64,000 bases of DNA, from positions 248,001 through 312,000 of the forward strand of contig NZ_FOWE01000006.1 in assembly GCF_900115395.1 (NCBI RefSeq), written 5' to 3'. Each line of letters begins with the position of its first letter. Position 1 is the stretch's first letter. Positions 23,310 through 31,966 of this stretch are shown here, in pieces. This DNA comes from Geodermatophilus obscurus (lineage in GTDB: Bacteria > Actinomycetota > Actinomycetes > Mycobacteriales > Geodermatophilaceae). A program made the position numbers and the translations under genes. The notes under the pieces are model-generated. The model saw only the letters and a program-made list of their open reading frames with translations, searched no databases and was not told the origin of the DNA.

Positions 23310-24115
23310 GCGAGCACGACCTCCACGTCGGCGTCGTCGAGCGCGGCGAGGGTGTCCTGCGCCGCAGGGGTGAGGTGCGGGTCGCGGGCGCCGGCGTCGG
23401 TGACCAGGCGCCCGACGGCGGACAGCGGCGCGACCGAGGCGAACGCGCGCACGCCGAGCTTCGAGGCGTCGGCGACCACCAGGCTGCTGCGCGCCTGCTC
23501 GAGGCCGACCTGCTTGACCGCGGCGTCCTCGAGGGTGAACTCCGACCAGCCGGCCCGGGCGTCGGCGGCCCCGATCGACATGACGAACAGGTCGACGGTG
23601 AGCTGCCGCAGCACCGCGGCGGTCAGCGGCCCGGCCAGGCTGCCCTCGCCCGGCCGCACCTCGCCGCCGGCGACCAGCAGCCGGACGCCGGGCCGGTCGG
23701 CCAGCGCCCCGGCCACGGGCAGGCTGACGGCGGCGACGGTGAACGGGCCCTCCCCGGCGGCGGCGCGGTCGGCGAGGGCGCGGGCCACGGCCACCGTCGT
23801 CGTGCCGGCGTCGAGCAGCACCGTGGCGCCCGGCTCCACCAGCGCGGCCGCGGCCCGGCCGATGCGGTCCTTGAGGCCGGCCTGCCAGCCGGCCCGGGCG
23901 GTGAACCCGGCCGCGCTCTCCGGCTCGGCGACGGCGACCGCCCCGCCGCGCACGCGCTCGACCAGCCCGCGGCCCTGCAGCGCGTCGAGGTCGCGGCGCA
24001 CGGTCATCTCCGAGACGCCGAGCCGGGCGGCGAGGTCGGCGAGCGACACCCGGCCGGCGTTGCGCACCAGCCGCAGGGTGACGTCGAGTCGGTCGGGGAC
24101 GGCCACGGCACCCAC
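23306..24115 (-). CDS. DeoR/GlpR-family transcriptional regulator
   Basis: 269 residues. An N-terminal DeoR winged HTH (RLDVTLRLVRNAGRVSLADLAARLGVSEMTVRRDLDALQGRGLVERVRGGAV) is followed by a ribose-5-phosphate-isomerase-like sensor domain with LLDAGTTTVAVARAL, VAGGEVRPGEGS, DLFVMSIGAADA, AAVKQVGLEQARSSLVVADASKLG. The family usually represses operons and is released by phosphorylated sugars. First gene of the DeoR / deoxyribosyltransferase-like / Nudix operon; direct repeats just upstream (24128-24158) are candidate operators. Start GTG 24115; GTG 24106 is an alternative. Confidence 0.92.
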   Translation of the reverse strand: MGAVAVPDRLDVTLRLVRNAGRVSLADLAARLGVSEMTVRRDLDALQGRGLVERVRGGAVAVAEPESAAGFTARAGWQAGLKDRIGRAAAALVEPGATVLLDAGTTTVAVARALADRAAAGEGPFTVAAVSLPVAGALADRPGVRLLVAGGEVRPGEGSLAGPLTAAVLRQLTVDLFVMSIGAADARAGWSEFTLEDAAVKQVGLEQARSSLVVADASKLGVRAFASVAPLSAVGRLVTDAGARDPHLTPAAQDTLAALDDADVEVVLA

Positions 24116-24127
24116 CTAACACCAGTA

Positions 24128-24158
24128 TGTGAGATCTGTGAAGTGATTGTGAGATGTG
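24128..24158. promoter_or_regulatory. Direct-repeat candidate operator upstream of DeoR operon
   Basis: TGTGAGATCTGTG at 24128-24140 and TGTGAGATGTG at 24148-24158 are spaced 20 bp start to start, about two helical turns. This is an unusually AT-rich patch for the window. It lies 13-43 bp upstream of the DeoR gene start and about 100 bp upstream of the divergent acyl-CoA dehydrogenase start, so it could control either. Confidence 0.55.
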
Positions 24159-24257
24159 CGTGCGGTTCGTCACGCTGCCGCGGCCGTGCGGAGCGCGGCC
24201 GGGTCGTGGCGCGCAAAGTGGGCGGGGACCCCGCCCGCGGACGAGAGGCACCCGACG

Positions 24258-25514
24258 ATGACGTCGACCCAGGACCGCCCCGCCCGGCTGCTCGAGCCGG
24301 CGCCGCCGGTGCTGCTGCCGCCCTGGCACACCCCCGAGCGGGAGGCGCTGCAGGAGCGGGCCCGCCGGTTCGCCCTCGAGGAGGTGCTGCCGGTCGCGAA
24401 CGAGCTCGACCCGCAGAAGGGTCTGCTGCCGGAGTCGCTGCTGCGGCGGATGGCCGAGCTGGGCTGGTTCGGCATCACCGTCCCGGCCGAGCACGGCGGG
24501 ATGGGCCTGGGCGTCTTCGAGTACTGCACGGTCTCCGAGGAGCTGGCCCGCGCCTGGATGAGCAGCGCCAGCATCCTGGCGCGCGCACAGGGACTGGGGA
24601 CGGCGGTGGCCGACCCGGCGCGGCGCGCGGAGCTGCTGCGCCGCAGCGCCCGGGGCGAGTGGATCGGCGCGATCGCGCTGTCGGAGCCCGACGCCGGCTC
24701 CGACCTCGCCGGCGTCACCACCCGCGCGGTGCCCGACGGCGACGAGTGGGTCGTCACGGGCCACAAGCGCTGGTGCGGCAACGCCGAGGCCGCCGACTTC
24801 ATCCAGGTGCTCGTGCGCGAGCGCGACCCCGCGCCGGGGGAGTCGCGCTCCCGCGGCCTGGTGAACCTGCTGCTGGAGAAGGAGCGCGGCTCCTTCCCGC
24901 CCGGGCTCACCGGCACCCCGATCGACAAGATCGGTTACCACGGCTTCCTCACCTGGGACCTCGTCTTCGACGGCGTCCGCATCCCCCGGGGCAACGTCGT
25001 CGACGAGGCGGCGGCGAGCGACGCCGACGGCGCGGCCGCCGAGCGCGCCGGCTTCCTGCAGGCGCAGCGCTTCCTCGACACCGCGCGGGTGCACACCGCC
25101 GCGCGCGCCGTCGGCCTGGCCCGCGCCGCGCTGGAGGACTCGATCGTCTACCTGCAGGAGCGCGAGCAGTTCGGCCACCCGATCGCCGACTTCCAGGCCC
25201 TGCGGTTCGCCGTCGCCGAGATGGCCGCGCAGATCGAGCAGGCCCGCGCCTTCTACCGGCAGGTGGCGCACCTGGTGGACCTCGGCGTGCGCTGCGACAA
25301 GGAGGCCTCGATGGTCAAGCTCGAGGCCACCGAGATGGCGGTGCGGGTGACCAACCAGGCCATGCAGCTGCACGGCGGCAACGGCTACACCACCGAGCGG
25401 CAGGTCGAGCGGCACTGGCGCGACGCCCGGCTGACCACGATCTTCGAGGGCACCAGCGAGATCCAGAAGCGCATCGTCAGCGACCGCCTGCTCCCCCGGT
25501 CGCCGCTGACCTGA
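24258..25514 (+). CDS. Acyl-CoA dehydrogenase
   Basis: 418 residues from ATG 24258. FAD-dependent acyl-CoA dehydrogenase fold: FGITVPAEHGGMGLG, the first signature IALSEPDAGSDLAGV with TGHKRWCGNA, YLQEREQFGHPIADFQALRF, CDKEASMVKLEATEMA, and the second signature QLHGGNGYTTERQVERHWRD. The catalytic base is the Glu in IFEGTSEIQ at about 397. It would introduce a 2,3-double bond into an acyl-CoA, passing electrons to ETF; chain length or branching specificity cannot be read. It is divergent from the DeoR operon. Confidence 0.93.
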   Translation: MTSTQDRPARLLEPAPPVLLPPWHTPEREALQERARRFALEEVLPVANELDPQKGLLPESLLRRMAELGWFGITVPAEHGGMGLGVFEYCTVSEELARAWMSSASILARAQGLGTAVADPARRAELLRRSARGEWIGAIALSEPDAGSDLAGVTTRAVPDGDEWVVTGHKRWCGNAEAADFIQVLVRERDPAPGESRSRGLVNLLLEKERGSFPPGLTGTPIDKIGYHGFLTWDLVFDGVRIPRGNVVDEAAASDADGAAAERAGFLQAQRFLDTARVHTAARAVGLARAALEDSIVYLQEREQFGHPIADFQALRFAVAEMAAQIEQARAFYRQVAHLVDLGVRCDKEASMVKLEATEMAVRVTNQAMQLHGGNGYTTERQVERHWRDARLTTIFEGTSEIQKRIVSDRLLPRSPLT

Positions 25515-25687
25515 AAGGGGGCACACCCGTCCGGGGGACGGCGGGGTGGGCCGCACACGGGACCGGTGACGGCACGCAGGCGTTCCGCTACCTTCCCGGC
25601 CGGCCCGCCGCCGACCGCCTCCCGCGCGGCGGCGCGGGCCGGTCCCGGGCGGTCACCCCGGGGCCGGACGACGCCCCGAGGAGACCC

Positions 25688-26170
25688 GTGCGCCCTACCG
25701 ACCCGACCGCGCGCCGCGCCCTCGCCGGCGTGCTGCTCGGCGCCACCCTGCTGCTGTCCGCCTGCGGCGCGCGCGAGGCCGACGACCTGGCCGCCGCGGG
25801 CGCCGGCGACGCGCTCGGGGCCGACGTGCCCGAGGAGTGCACCGCGCCCTTCCCGCTGGCCGTGGGGACCGCCGACGTCGCCGACCTCGACTCCGTCCCC
25901 GCCGGCTTCCCGGACGCCCCGGCCGGGTCGGTCCTCTGCGAGACCGGCAGGGCGGCCGACGGCGGCCAGGAGTACGCGAACTACGCCTCCGACCTCCCCG
26001 CCGAGGAGGTCCTGGCGTACTACGGGTCGAGCGCCCCCGAGGCCCGGCGCAGCCTCACGGGCCTCGGCCGGCCGGCGGTCTCCGGCACCCTCGGCGGCGT
26101 CTTCTGGCAGGTGGAGCCGGTCGACGGCGGCTTCCGGCTCGTCCTCGCCCCGGGAGCCGACCTCGCCTGA
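25688..26170 (+). CDS. Hypothetical lipoprotein
   Basis: 160 residues from GTG 25688, with CCGAGGAGAC just upstream as RBS. A lipoprotein signal (RRALAGVLLGATLLLSACG, modified Cys at about 26) precedes a soluble domain with two further Cys (EECTAPFPLAVG, SVLCETGR) that may form a disulfide, and ends GGVFWQVEPVDGGFRLVLAPG. No known family is recognised. A TACCTT -10-like element lies about 100 bp upstream (25588). The 172 bp before the gene otherwise hold only GC-rich sequence. Confidence 0.75.
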   Translation: MRPTDPTARRALAGVLLGATLLLSACGAREADDLAAAGAGDALGADVPEECTAPFPLAVGTADVADLDSVPAGFPDAPAGSVLCETGRAADGGQEYANYASDLPAEEVLAYYGSSAPEARRSLTGLGRPAVSGTLGGVFWQVEPVDGGFRLVLAPGADLA

Positions 26171-26184
26171 CCCCCGCGGCGGCC

Positions 26185-27426
26185 TCAGCCGGCCCGCACC
26201 GCGGCGTCGTCGGCGTGGGCGATGTGCGCGAGCTCCCGCCAGATGAGGGCGAGGATGACCGCCGAGCCGACGAAGGCGAACCAGAACGGGCCGGTGACGC
26301 CCCAGATCCGCGCGATCACCCCGCCGAGGGCCTGGCCCGCGACGATGCCGCCGAAGACGCCGATCGAGTAGAGGCTGCCCACCCGGCCCTGCAGGGAGGC
26401 GGGCACCGCGCGCATGCGGACGGTGCGCGACGTCGTCCCCCAGACGAACGCGTGGGCCCCGAAGACGAACACGATGGTCATGGCGACCCAGGGGGTCGTG
26501 GTGAGCGCCAGGCCCAGGTGGGTCAGCGTCTCGATCACCAGGCCCACCCGCATGATCCACGCCAGGCTCACGAGCCGCTCCAGCCGGTCGTAGCCCGCCG
26601 TCCCGACGATCCCGCCGAGGGCGCCCACCGTGCTGAGCAGGCCGAAGCCGACCGGCCCGAGCCCGAGGCGCTCGGCGGCGTAGAGGACGAGGACCGACCA
26701 CGCGGCGCCCCAGGTGACGTTGAAGGTGACGATCGTGAGGGTCAGCGTCCGGACGGCGGGGTTGCCCCACGTCCACCGGAAGCCCTCGGCGATGTCGCGC
26801 CGCACGTGCCGCGGGCCCTCCGGGGCCGGCAGCGGCGGCACCACCATCCGCGAGACGAGCAGGGCGGCGAGCAGCAGGCACACGGCCTGGACGGCGAACG
26901 GCCAGGCCGTGCCGATCGCGAAGAGCACGGCGCCCACCGCCGGCCCGACCAGCTGGTTCATGGTGATGCGGCCGGCCATCAGCCGGGCGTTGCCGACGCC
27001 GAGGTCCGCGCGCGGCACCACCATCGGCAGCAGCGTCGCGCTGGTGGTGTCGGCGAAGACCTCGGCGGTCCCGAGCAGGAACACCGTTCCCAGGACGACG
27101 GGGACGCTCACCGCGCCGGTGAGCAGCGCGCCGACCAGGACGGCGAGCACGCACGCGCGGACGACGTCGACCGCGACCACGACGCGGCGGCGGTCGAGGC
27201 GGTCGGCGAGCACGCCGGCGTGCAGGCCGAACAGCAGCCAGGGCAGGCGCTGCAGGAGGCCGGCGAGCGCGACCAGGACCGGGTCGGACGTCTGCGACGC
27301 GACCAGCAGCGGCCCGGCGGCGACCGCCAGGCCGTCGCCGAGGTCGCTCGCCCAGGAGGACCCGACCAGCCAGCGGAACGGGGTTCCCATGCGGGCCGGG
27401 AACACCGCCTCGACCACCCGTGCCAC
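26185..27426 (-). CDS. MFS transporter (MFS_3 / enterobactin-exporter-like)
   Basis: 413 residues with about 11-12 hydrophobic helices. Features include FRWLVGSSWASDLGDGLAVAAGPLLVASQ at the N-terminus, the motif-A-like loop LLFGLHAGVLADRLDRRRVVV, FADTTSATLLPMVVPRADLGVGNARL, and the second-half loop GTAGYDRLERLV. This is the pattern of the EntS-like MFS_3 group, often drug or siderophore exporters. GTG 27426 follows a TACGGT element by 8 nt, suggesting a leaderless mRNA. It is divergent from a second MFS gene at 27552. Confidence 0.9.
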   Translation of the reverse strand: MARVVEAVFPARMGTPFRWLVGSSWASDLGDGLAVAAGPLLVASQTSDPVLVALAGLLQRLPWLLFGLHAGVLADRLDRRRVVVAVDVVRACVLAVLVGALLTGAVSVPVVLGTVFLLGTAEVFADTTSATLLPMVVPRADLGVGNARLMAGRITMNQLVGPAVGAVLFAIGTAWPFAVQAVCLLLAALLVSRMVVPPLPAPEGPRHVRRDIAEGFRWTWGNPAVRTLTLTIVTFNVTWGAAWSVLVLYAAERLGLGPVGFGLLSTVGALGGIVGTAGYDRLERLVSLAWIMRVGLVIETLTHLGLALTTTPWVAMTIVFVFGAHAFVWGTTSRTVRMRAVPASLQGRVGSLYSIGVFGGIVAGQALGGVIARIWGVTGPFWFAFVGSAVILALIWRELAHIAHADDAAVRAG

Positions 27427-27434
27427 GGCCGGGG

Positions 27435-27440
27435 ACCGTA
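27435..27440 (-). promoter_or_regulatory. Candidate -10 element TACGGT for leaderless MFS mRNA
   Basis: On the minus strand TACGGT is followed by 8 nt and then the GTG start at 27426, with no Shine-Dalgarno-like sequence between them. This is one of several such arrangements in the window. Confidence 0.6.
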
Positions 27441-27510
27441 CCCGCGGACCGTTCCTGCGCTCTCGGCGATAACCGGCTGCCCCCGTCGGTGCCGTGGGCG
27501 AGCATGGGGG

Positions 27511-27533
27511 ACGGCGCCCGGACCGGGCGCCGT
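27511..27533. promoter_or_regulatory. 10-bp inverted repeat before MFS gene
   Basis: ACGGCGCCCG and CGGGCGCCGT flank a 3-nt centre, ending 18 bp before the ATG at 27552 and immediately ahead of the GAGGAGG ribosome-binding site. It may be an operator or a leader hairpin affecting the RBS; the sequence alone cannot decide. Confidence 0.5.
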
Positions 27534-27551
27534 CCCCCGAGGAGGACCCCG

Positions 27552-28829
27552 ATGGCCGGCCTGCCGCGCGCGCTCGCGCCCCTGCGGCACCGCTCCTACC
27601 GGCTGCTGGCCGCCTCGATGGCCCTGTCGCTGCTCGCCCAGGGGCTGTGGACCGTCGCGCTGGTGTGGCAGGTCGTCGCGCTGGGCGGTGGCCCGGGCGC
27701 GCTGTCGCTGGCCACGGCCCTGTCGGCCGGCGGCATGCTGGCCAGCACCCTGCTCGGCGGCGCCCTGGCCGACCGGGTGCCGCAGCGGCGGATCCTGCTC
27801 GGCGTCGCGCTCCTGCAGACGGCGGCGGTCGGACTGGTCGCCGTCCTCTCCCTGACCGGCACGCTGGCGCTCGGGCCGCTGGCCGCCGCCTCGCTCGCCG
27901 GCGGGGTGGCCACCGGGCTCTACTATCCGGCCTACTCCGCGCTGGTCCCCGGCGTGGTGCCGCCGTCGGACCTGCTGGCGGCCAACGGCCTGGAGGGCGT
28001 CGTCCGCCCCGCGCTGGCGATGGCGGCGGGGCCCGCGGCCGGCGGCCTGCTGGTCGGCGCGTTCTCGCCGGGTGCCGCTCTGCTCGCGACGGCGCTGACC
28101 TCCGCCGCCGCGGCCGCCTGCGTGGCCGCGCTGCCGACGCTGCCGGTGCGCCGCGAGGACATCGGCGCCGGCCTGTTCGCCGACGTCCGCGAGGGCGTGG
28201 CCTACATGGTCCGCACGCCGTGGCTGCTGGCCACCCTGCTGTTCGCCTCGCTGATGGTGCTCGTGGTGATCGGGCCCTTCGAGGTGCTCGTGCCCTTCGC
28301 CATCCGCGACCAGGCCGGCGGCGGCCCGTCGCAGCACGCGCTGGTGCTGGCCGCGTTCGGGCTCGGCGGTGCGGCCGGGTCGGCCGTCGTCGCCTCGCTG
28401 CGGCTGCCGCGGCGCTACCTGACGGTGATGATCCTGCTGTGGGGCACCGGGTGCGTCCCGCTGGTCGTCTTCGGCTGGACGTCGTCGCTGTGGCTGATGG
28501 TCGCGGCCGCCGCGGTGCTGGGGGCGGCGTTCGAGTCGGCCACCGTCATCTGGGGCACGCTGCTGCAGCGGCGGGTGCCCCCGGCGCTGCTGGGCCGGGT
28601 CTCCAGCCTCGACTTCTTCGTCTCGCTGGCCTTCATGCCGCTGTCGATGGCGCTGGCCGGGCCGGTGAGCGGCGTGGTCGGGCTGACCGGCACCTTCCTG
28701 CTCGCCGGGCTGGTGCCCACGGTGCTCGCCGTCGTCGCGATCCTCGCCTGGCGGCTGCGGGCCGACGAGATCGCGAACCCGCTCGACCTGCCCGAGGAGG
28801 AGCCGGTGCTCAGGGAGCCGGTCGCATGA
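27552..28829 (+). CDS. MFS transporter
   Basis: 425 residues from ATG 27552, with GAGGAGG at good spacing. About 12 helices. The first-half loop GGALADRVPQRRILLGVALLQ is motif A; later segments YYPAYSALVPGVVPPSDLLAANGLEG, LVVIGPFEVLVPFAIRD and WGTLLQRRVPPALLGRVSSLDFF follow the same MFS_3 plan as the divergent gene at 26185. The two may be diverged exporters under one control region; they are not close paralogues by eye. The convergent gap to the alpha-glucosidase (28830-28907) has only an imperfect GGCCCCGTCC / GGACGGGGTCC pairing. Confidence 0.92.
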   Translation: MAGLPRALAPLRHRSYRLLAASMALSLLAQGLWTVALVWQVVALGGGPGALSLATALSAGGMLASTLLGGALADRVPQRRILLGVALLQTAAVGLVAVLSLTGTLALGPLAAASLAGGVATGLYYPAYSALVPGVVPPSDLLAANGLEGVVRPALAMAAGPAAGGLLVGAFSPGAALLATALTSAAAAACVAALPTLPVRREDIGAGLFADVREGVAYMVRTPWLLATLLFASLMVLVVIGPFEVLVPFAIRDQAGGGPSQHALVLAAFGLGGAAGSAVVASLRLPRRYLTVMILLWGTGCVPLVVFGWTSSLWLMVAAAAVLGAAFESATVIWGTLLQRRVPPALLGRVSSLDFFVSLAFMPLSMALAGPVSGVVGLTGTFLLAGLVPTVLAVVAILAWRLRADEIANPLDLPEEEPVLREPVA

Positions 28830-28907
28830 GCAGTCCGCCCCGCTCCTCGGCCCCGTCCCGGGTCCCGCCCCGAGCGTGCGAGGGGTGGGGAGGACGGGGT
28901 CCTTCGT

Positions 28908-30614
28908 CTACGGCAGGCGCAGGACTCGCGCCTCCCAGGGCCTGAGCACCGCGGGGTCGTCCTCGGGCAGGTTGCCGAGGACGACCTCCGCGGACACCGC
29001 CTCGGGCAGCAGGTCGCCCAGCGGCTGTGGGCTGCCGCCGAGGTTGCAGACGACGAGCAGCGTGTCGCCGTCGAGGCTGCGGGTGAAGGCGTAGACCTCG
29101 TCGTGCTGGGGCAGCAGCATGGCGAAGTCGCCCAGCGCGACCACCGGGTCCTCGTGCCGCAGCGCGATCAGCCGCCGGTGGTGGGCCAGCACCGATGCCG
29201 GGTCCTCCCGCTGCGCGTCGGCGTTCCACTCCGTGTGGTCGGGGTTGACCGCGATCCACGGCGTCCCGGTGGTGAACCCGGCGTTGGGGGAGGCATCCCA
29301 CTGCACCGGCGTGCGGGCGTTGTCCCTGCTCATCCGGCGCATCACGGTGAGCACCTCGCCGGGGTCGGCGCCATGCGCGACCGCCTGCACGTGGTGGTTG
29401 AGCGACTCGACGTCGCGGAACTGCTCGAGGGCAGCGAACGGGAAGTTGGCCATCCCGATCTCCTCGCCCTGGTAGACGTAGGGCGTCCCGCGGTGCAGGT
29501 GCAGCAGCGTGGCCAGGCAGGTGGCGGAGTCCCGCCGGTACCGGGGGGAGTCGTCACCGAAGCGCGACACCGCCCGCGGCTGGTCGTGGTTGTCCCAGTA
29601 GAGGCTGTTCCAGCCGACGTCGGCGAGCCCGGCCTGCCAGCGGCCGAAGGACGCCTTGAGGTCGCGCATCCGCAGCGGCCGGGGGTGCCACTTGTCGCCG
29701 TCGAGGTCCAGCTGCACGTGCTCGAACTGGAACACCATGTCCACCTCGGCCCGCGCCGGGTCGGTGTAGAGGCGCGCCTGCTCGGGCGTCACGCCGGGCA
29801 TCTCCCCGACCAGCAGCAGGTTGTCCCGGCGCTCCTCGAACACCTCGCGGTGCATCTCCTGCAGGTACTCGTGGATGCGGGGGCCGTTGGAGAAGTACGG
29901 CGTCCCGTCGCCGTAGGGGAGGCCGGGCAGCGGCGGGCCGTCCTGCAGCGAGCCGTCCGGGGCGACGTCCTTGCTGATCATGTTGATGACGTCCATGCGG
30001 AAGCCGTCGACCCCGCGGTCGAGCCACCACCGCATCATCGCGTACACCGCCTGCCGGACCTCGGGGTTCTCCCAGTTGAGGTCGGGCTGCTTCCACGCGA
30101 ACAGGTGCAGGTAGTACTCGCCGCTGGCCTCGTCGTACTGCCACGTCGAGCCGGAGAAGTGCGAGTGCCAGTTGGTCGGCTCGGCGCCGGGCTGTCCCGC
30201 CGCCATCCCCTCCCGCGGCGGCCGCCACCAGTACCAGTCGCGCCGGGGGGAGTCCCTCGACGACCGGGACTCCACGAACCACGGGTGCTCGTCGCTGGTG
30301 TGGTTCACGACCAGGTCCATGACCAGCTTCATCCCCCGCGCGTGCAGCGCGGCCACGAGCTCGTCGAGCTGCTCCAGGGTGCCGAAGAGCGGGTCCACGC
30401 CCCGGTAGTCGCTGATGTCGTAGCCGTTGTCGGCCTGCGGTGACGGGTACACCGGCGACAGCCAGACGACGTCGACGCCGAGGTCGGCCAGGTGGTCGAT
30501 GCGCTGCAGCACCCCGCCGAGGTCGCCGACGCCGTCGCCGTCGGAGTCCTGGAACGACCGCGGGTAGACCTGGTAGACGACGGCGCGGGTCCACCACGGG
30601 GGCTGCTCGGGCAC
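28908..30614 (-). CDS. GH13 alpha-glucosidase
   Basis: 568 residues from GTG 30614. It is a GH13 (alpha-amylase family) TIM-barrel enzyme of the oligo-1,6-glucosidase / alpha-glucosidase type: WWTRAVVYQVYPRSFQDSDGDGVGDLGG, VNHTSDEHPWF, GVDGFRMDVINM with nucleophile Asp about 208, LLVGEMPG with acid/base Glu about 271, and YWDNHDQPRAVSRFGDD with the third Asp about 344. No signal peptide is seen, so it probably hydrolyses maltose- or isomaltose-type oligosaccharides inside the cell. It is divergent from the SDR gene with 57 bp between starts. Confidence 0.94.
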   Translation of the reverse strand: MPEQPPWWTRAVVYQVYPRSFQDSDGDGVGDLGGVLQRIDHLADLGVDVVWLSPVYPSPQADNGYDISDYRGVDPLFGTLEQLDELVAALHARGMKLVMDLVVNHTSDEHPWFVESRSSRDSPRRDWYWWRPPREGMAAGQPGAEPTNWHSHFSGSTWQYDEASGEYYLHLFAWKQPDLNWENPEVRQAVYAMMRWWLDRGVDGFRMDVINMISKDVAPDGSLQDGPPLPGLPYGDGTPYFSNGPRIHEYLQEMHREVFEERRDNLLLVGEMPGVTPEQARLYTDPARAEVDMVFQFEHVQLDLDGDKWHPRPLRMRDLKASFGRWQAGLADVGWNSLYWDNHDQPRAVSRFGDDSPRYRRDSATCLATLLHLHRGTPYVYQGEEIGMANFPFAALEQFRDVESLNHHVQAVAHGADPGEVLTVMRRMSRDNARTPVQWDASPNAGFTTGTPWIAVNPDHTEWNADAQREDPASVLAHHRRLIALRHEDPVVALGDFAMLLPQHDEVYAFTRSLDGDTLLVVCNLGGSPQPLGDLLPEAVSAEVVLGNLPEDDPAVLRPWEARVLRLP

Positions 30615-30659
30615 CGGATCACCCCAGCACGTCCGGCGGCGCCCCGCACCCGCTCGCGC

Positions 30660-30665
30660 TACGTT
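30660..30665 (+). promoter_or_regulatory. Candidate -10 element TACGTT for leaderless SDR mRNA
   Basis: TACGTT is 6 nt ahead of the GTG at 30672 and there is no ribosome-binding site between them, as in leaderless actinobacterial transcripts. Confidence 0.6.
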
Positions 30666-30671
30666 CCGCCC

Positions 30672-31418
30672 GTGCCCCCGGGTGTGCTCCTCGTGACCGG
30701 TGGCAGCCGCGGCATCGGCGCCGCCACCGCCCGCGCCGCCGCGGAGGCCGGCTGGTCGGTGGCCCTCACGTACCGCGACGACGAGGCGGCGGCGGCGGCC
30801 GTCGTGGCCGACGTCGAGGCAGCCGGCCGGGCCGCGGTCGCGGTGCGCGCCGACGTGGCGGTGGAGGGGGACGTGCTCGCCGCGTTCGCCGCCGCCGAGC
30901 GCCTCGGGCCGCTGACCGGTCTGGTGGCCAACGCCGGCGTCGTCGCCCCGAGGGCGAGGGTGGACGAGTACACCGCCGAGCGCGTGCAGCGGCTCCTGGC
31001 GGTCAACGTGCTGGGCACCGTGCTGTGCTGCCGCGAGGCCGTGCGCCGGATGTCGACCCGGCACGGCGGCGCGGGGGGCTCGGTCGTCCTCGTCTCCTCG
31101 GCGGCCAGCCGGCTCGGCTCACCGGGGGAGTACGTGGACTACGCCGCGACCAAGGGGGCGGTCGACACCCTCGGCCTCGGCCTGGCGCGCGAGGTCGCCG
31201 GCGAGGGCATCCGGGTCAACGTCGTCCGCCCCGGCATCGTCGACACCGGCATCCACGCCGCCGGCGGCCAGCCCGACCGGGTCGCGCGCTTGGCACCGAC
31301 CGTGCCCATGGGCCGGGCCGGCCGGGCCGACGAGGTGGCCGCCGCCGTCGTCTGGCTGCTCGGCGAGGGGTCCGGCTACTGCACCGGCAGCGTGCTCGAC
31401 GTCGCCGGGGGCCGCTGA
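30672..31418 (+). CDS. Short-chain dehydrogenase/reductase (glucose-1-dehydrogenase-like)
   Basis: 248 residues from GTG 30672. Classical SDR: cofactor loop VTGGSRGIGAATA at residues 8-20 with a following YRDDE (Arg/Asp context suggests NADP preference, inferred), VANAGVV, catalytic Ser in VLVSSAASR, and YVDYAATKGAVDTL with the YxxxK pair. RVNVVRPGIVDTGIH and the C-terminal GSVLDVAGGR complete the fold. The substrate is unknown. It probably has its own leaderless promoter; the FKBP gene follows 93 bp later. Confidence 0.92.
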   Translation: MPPGVLLVTGGSRGIGAATARAAAEAGWSVALTYRDDEAAAAAVVADVEAAGRAAVAVRADVAVEGDVLAAFAAAERLGPLTGLVANAGVVAPRARVDEYTAERVQRLLAVNVLGTVLCCREAVRRMSTRHGGAGGSVVLVSSAASRLGSPGEYVDYAATKGAVDTLGLGLAREVAGEGIRVNVVRPGIVDTGIHAAGGQPDRVARLAPTVPMGRAGRADEVAAAVVWLLGEGSGYCTGSVLDVAGGR

Positions 31419-31511
31419 GCGCCGCGACCCGGCGGGCCGGACGTCCGGTCCCGCTGTTTGGATGGACCCGACCCGTCGGGAGCCGCCCGGCGCACGATGC
31501 GAGGAGATCCG

Positions 31512-31892
31512 ATGTCGCAGCCGCTGAGCCGTCCCGACGTCGAGCCGCCCACCGGCCCCGCGCCCGACGACCTGGTGATCGAGGACCTGGTGGTCGGCGA
31601 GGGGCAGGAGGCGAAGGCCGGCGACCTGGTCAGCGCGCACTACGTCGGCGTCACCCACGACGGCGGCGAGCAGTTCGACGCGTCCTGGGACCGCGGCGAC
31701 CCGCTGGAGTTCCGCCTCGGCGTCGGCATGGTCATCCAGGGCTGGGACGAGGGCATCCAGGGCATGCGCGTGGGCGGCCGCCGCCGGCTGACCATCCCGG
31801 CGCAGAAGGCCTACGGCGACCGCGGTGCCGGTGGCGTCATCGCGCCCGGCGCGACGCTCGTCTTCGTGGTGGACCTCGTCGGCGTCCGCTGA
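31512..31892 (+). CDS. FKBP-type peptidyl-prolyl cis-trans isomerase
   Basis: 126 residues from ATG 31512, with GAGGAG upstream. It is a single FKBP domain without signal peptide: LVVGEGQEAKAGDLVSAHYVG, GEQFDASWDRGDPLEFRLGVGMVIQGWDEGIQGM (with the FD, VIxGWD active-site residues), RRLTIPAQKAYGDRGAG, and ATLVFVVDLVGVR. It is a cytoplasmic folding helper that isomerises Xaa-Pro bonds. It stands alone between an SDR gene and the cation efflux gene. Confidence 0.95.
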   Translation: MSQPLSRPDVEPPTGPAPDDLVIEDLVVGEGQEAKAGDLVSAHYVGVTHDGGEQFDASWDRGDPLEFRLGVGMVIQGWDEGIQGMRVGGRRRLTIPAQKAYGDRGAGGVIAPGATLVFVVDLVGVR

Positions 31893-31966
31893 GACCCCCC
31901 GGCCGCGCCGTCCGGCGCTGAGGTCCCGACGGTTGCGCCGGGCAACCAGGGGGAACCGGTGCGCCC

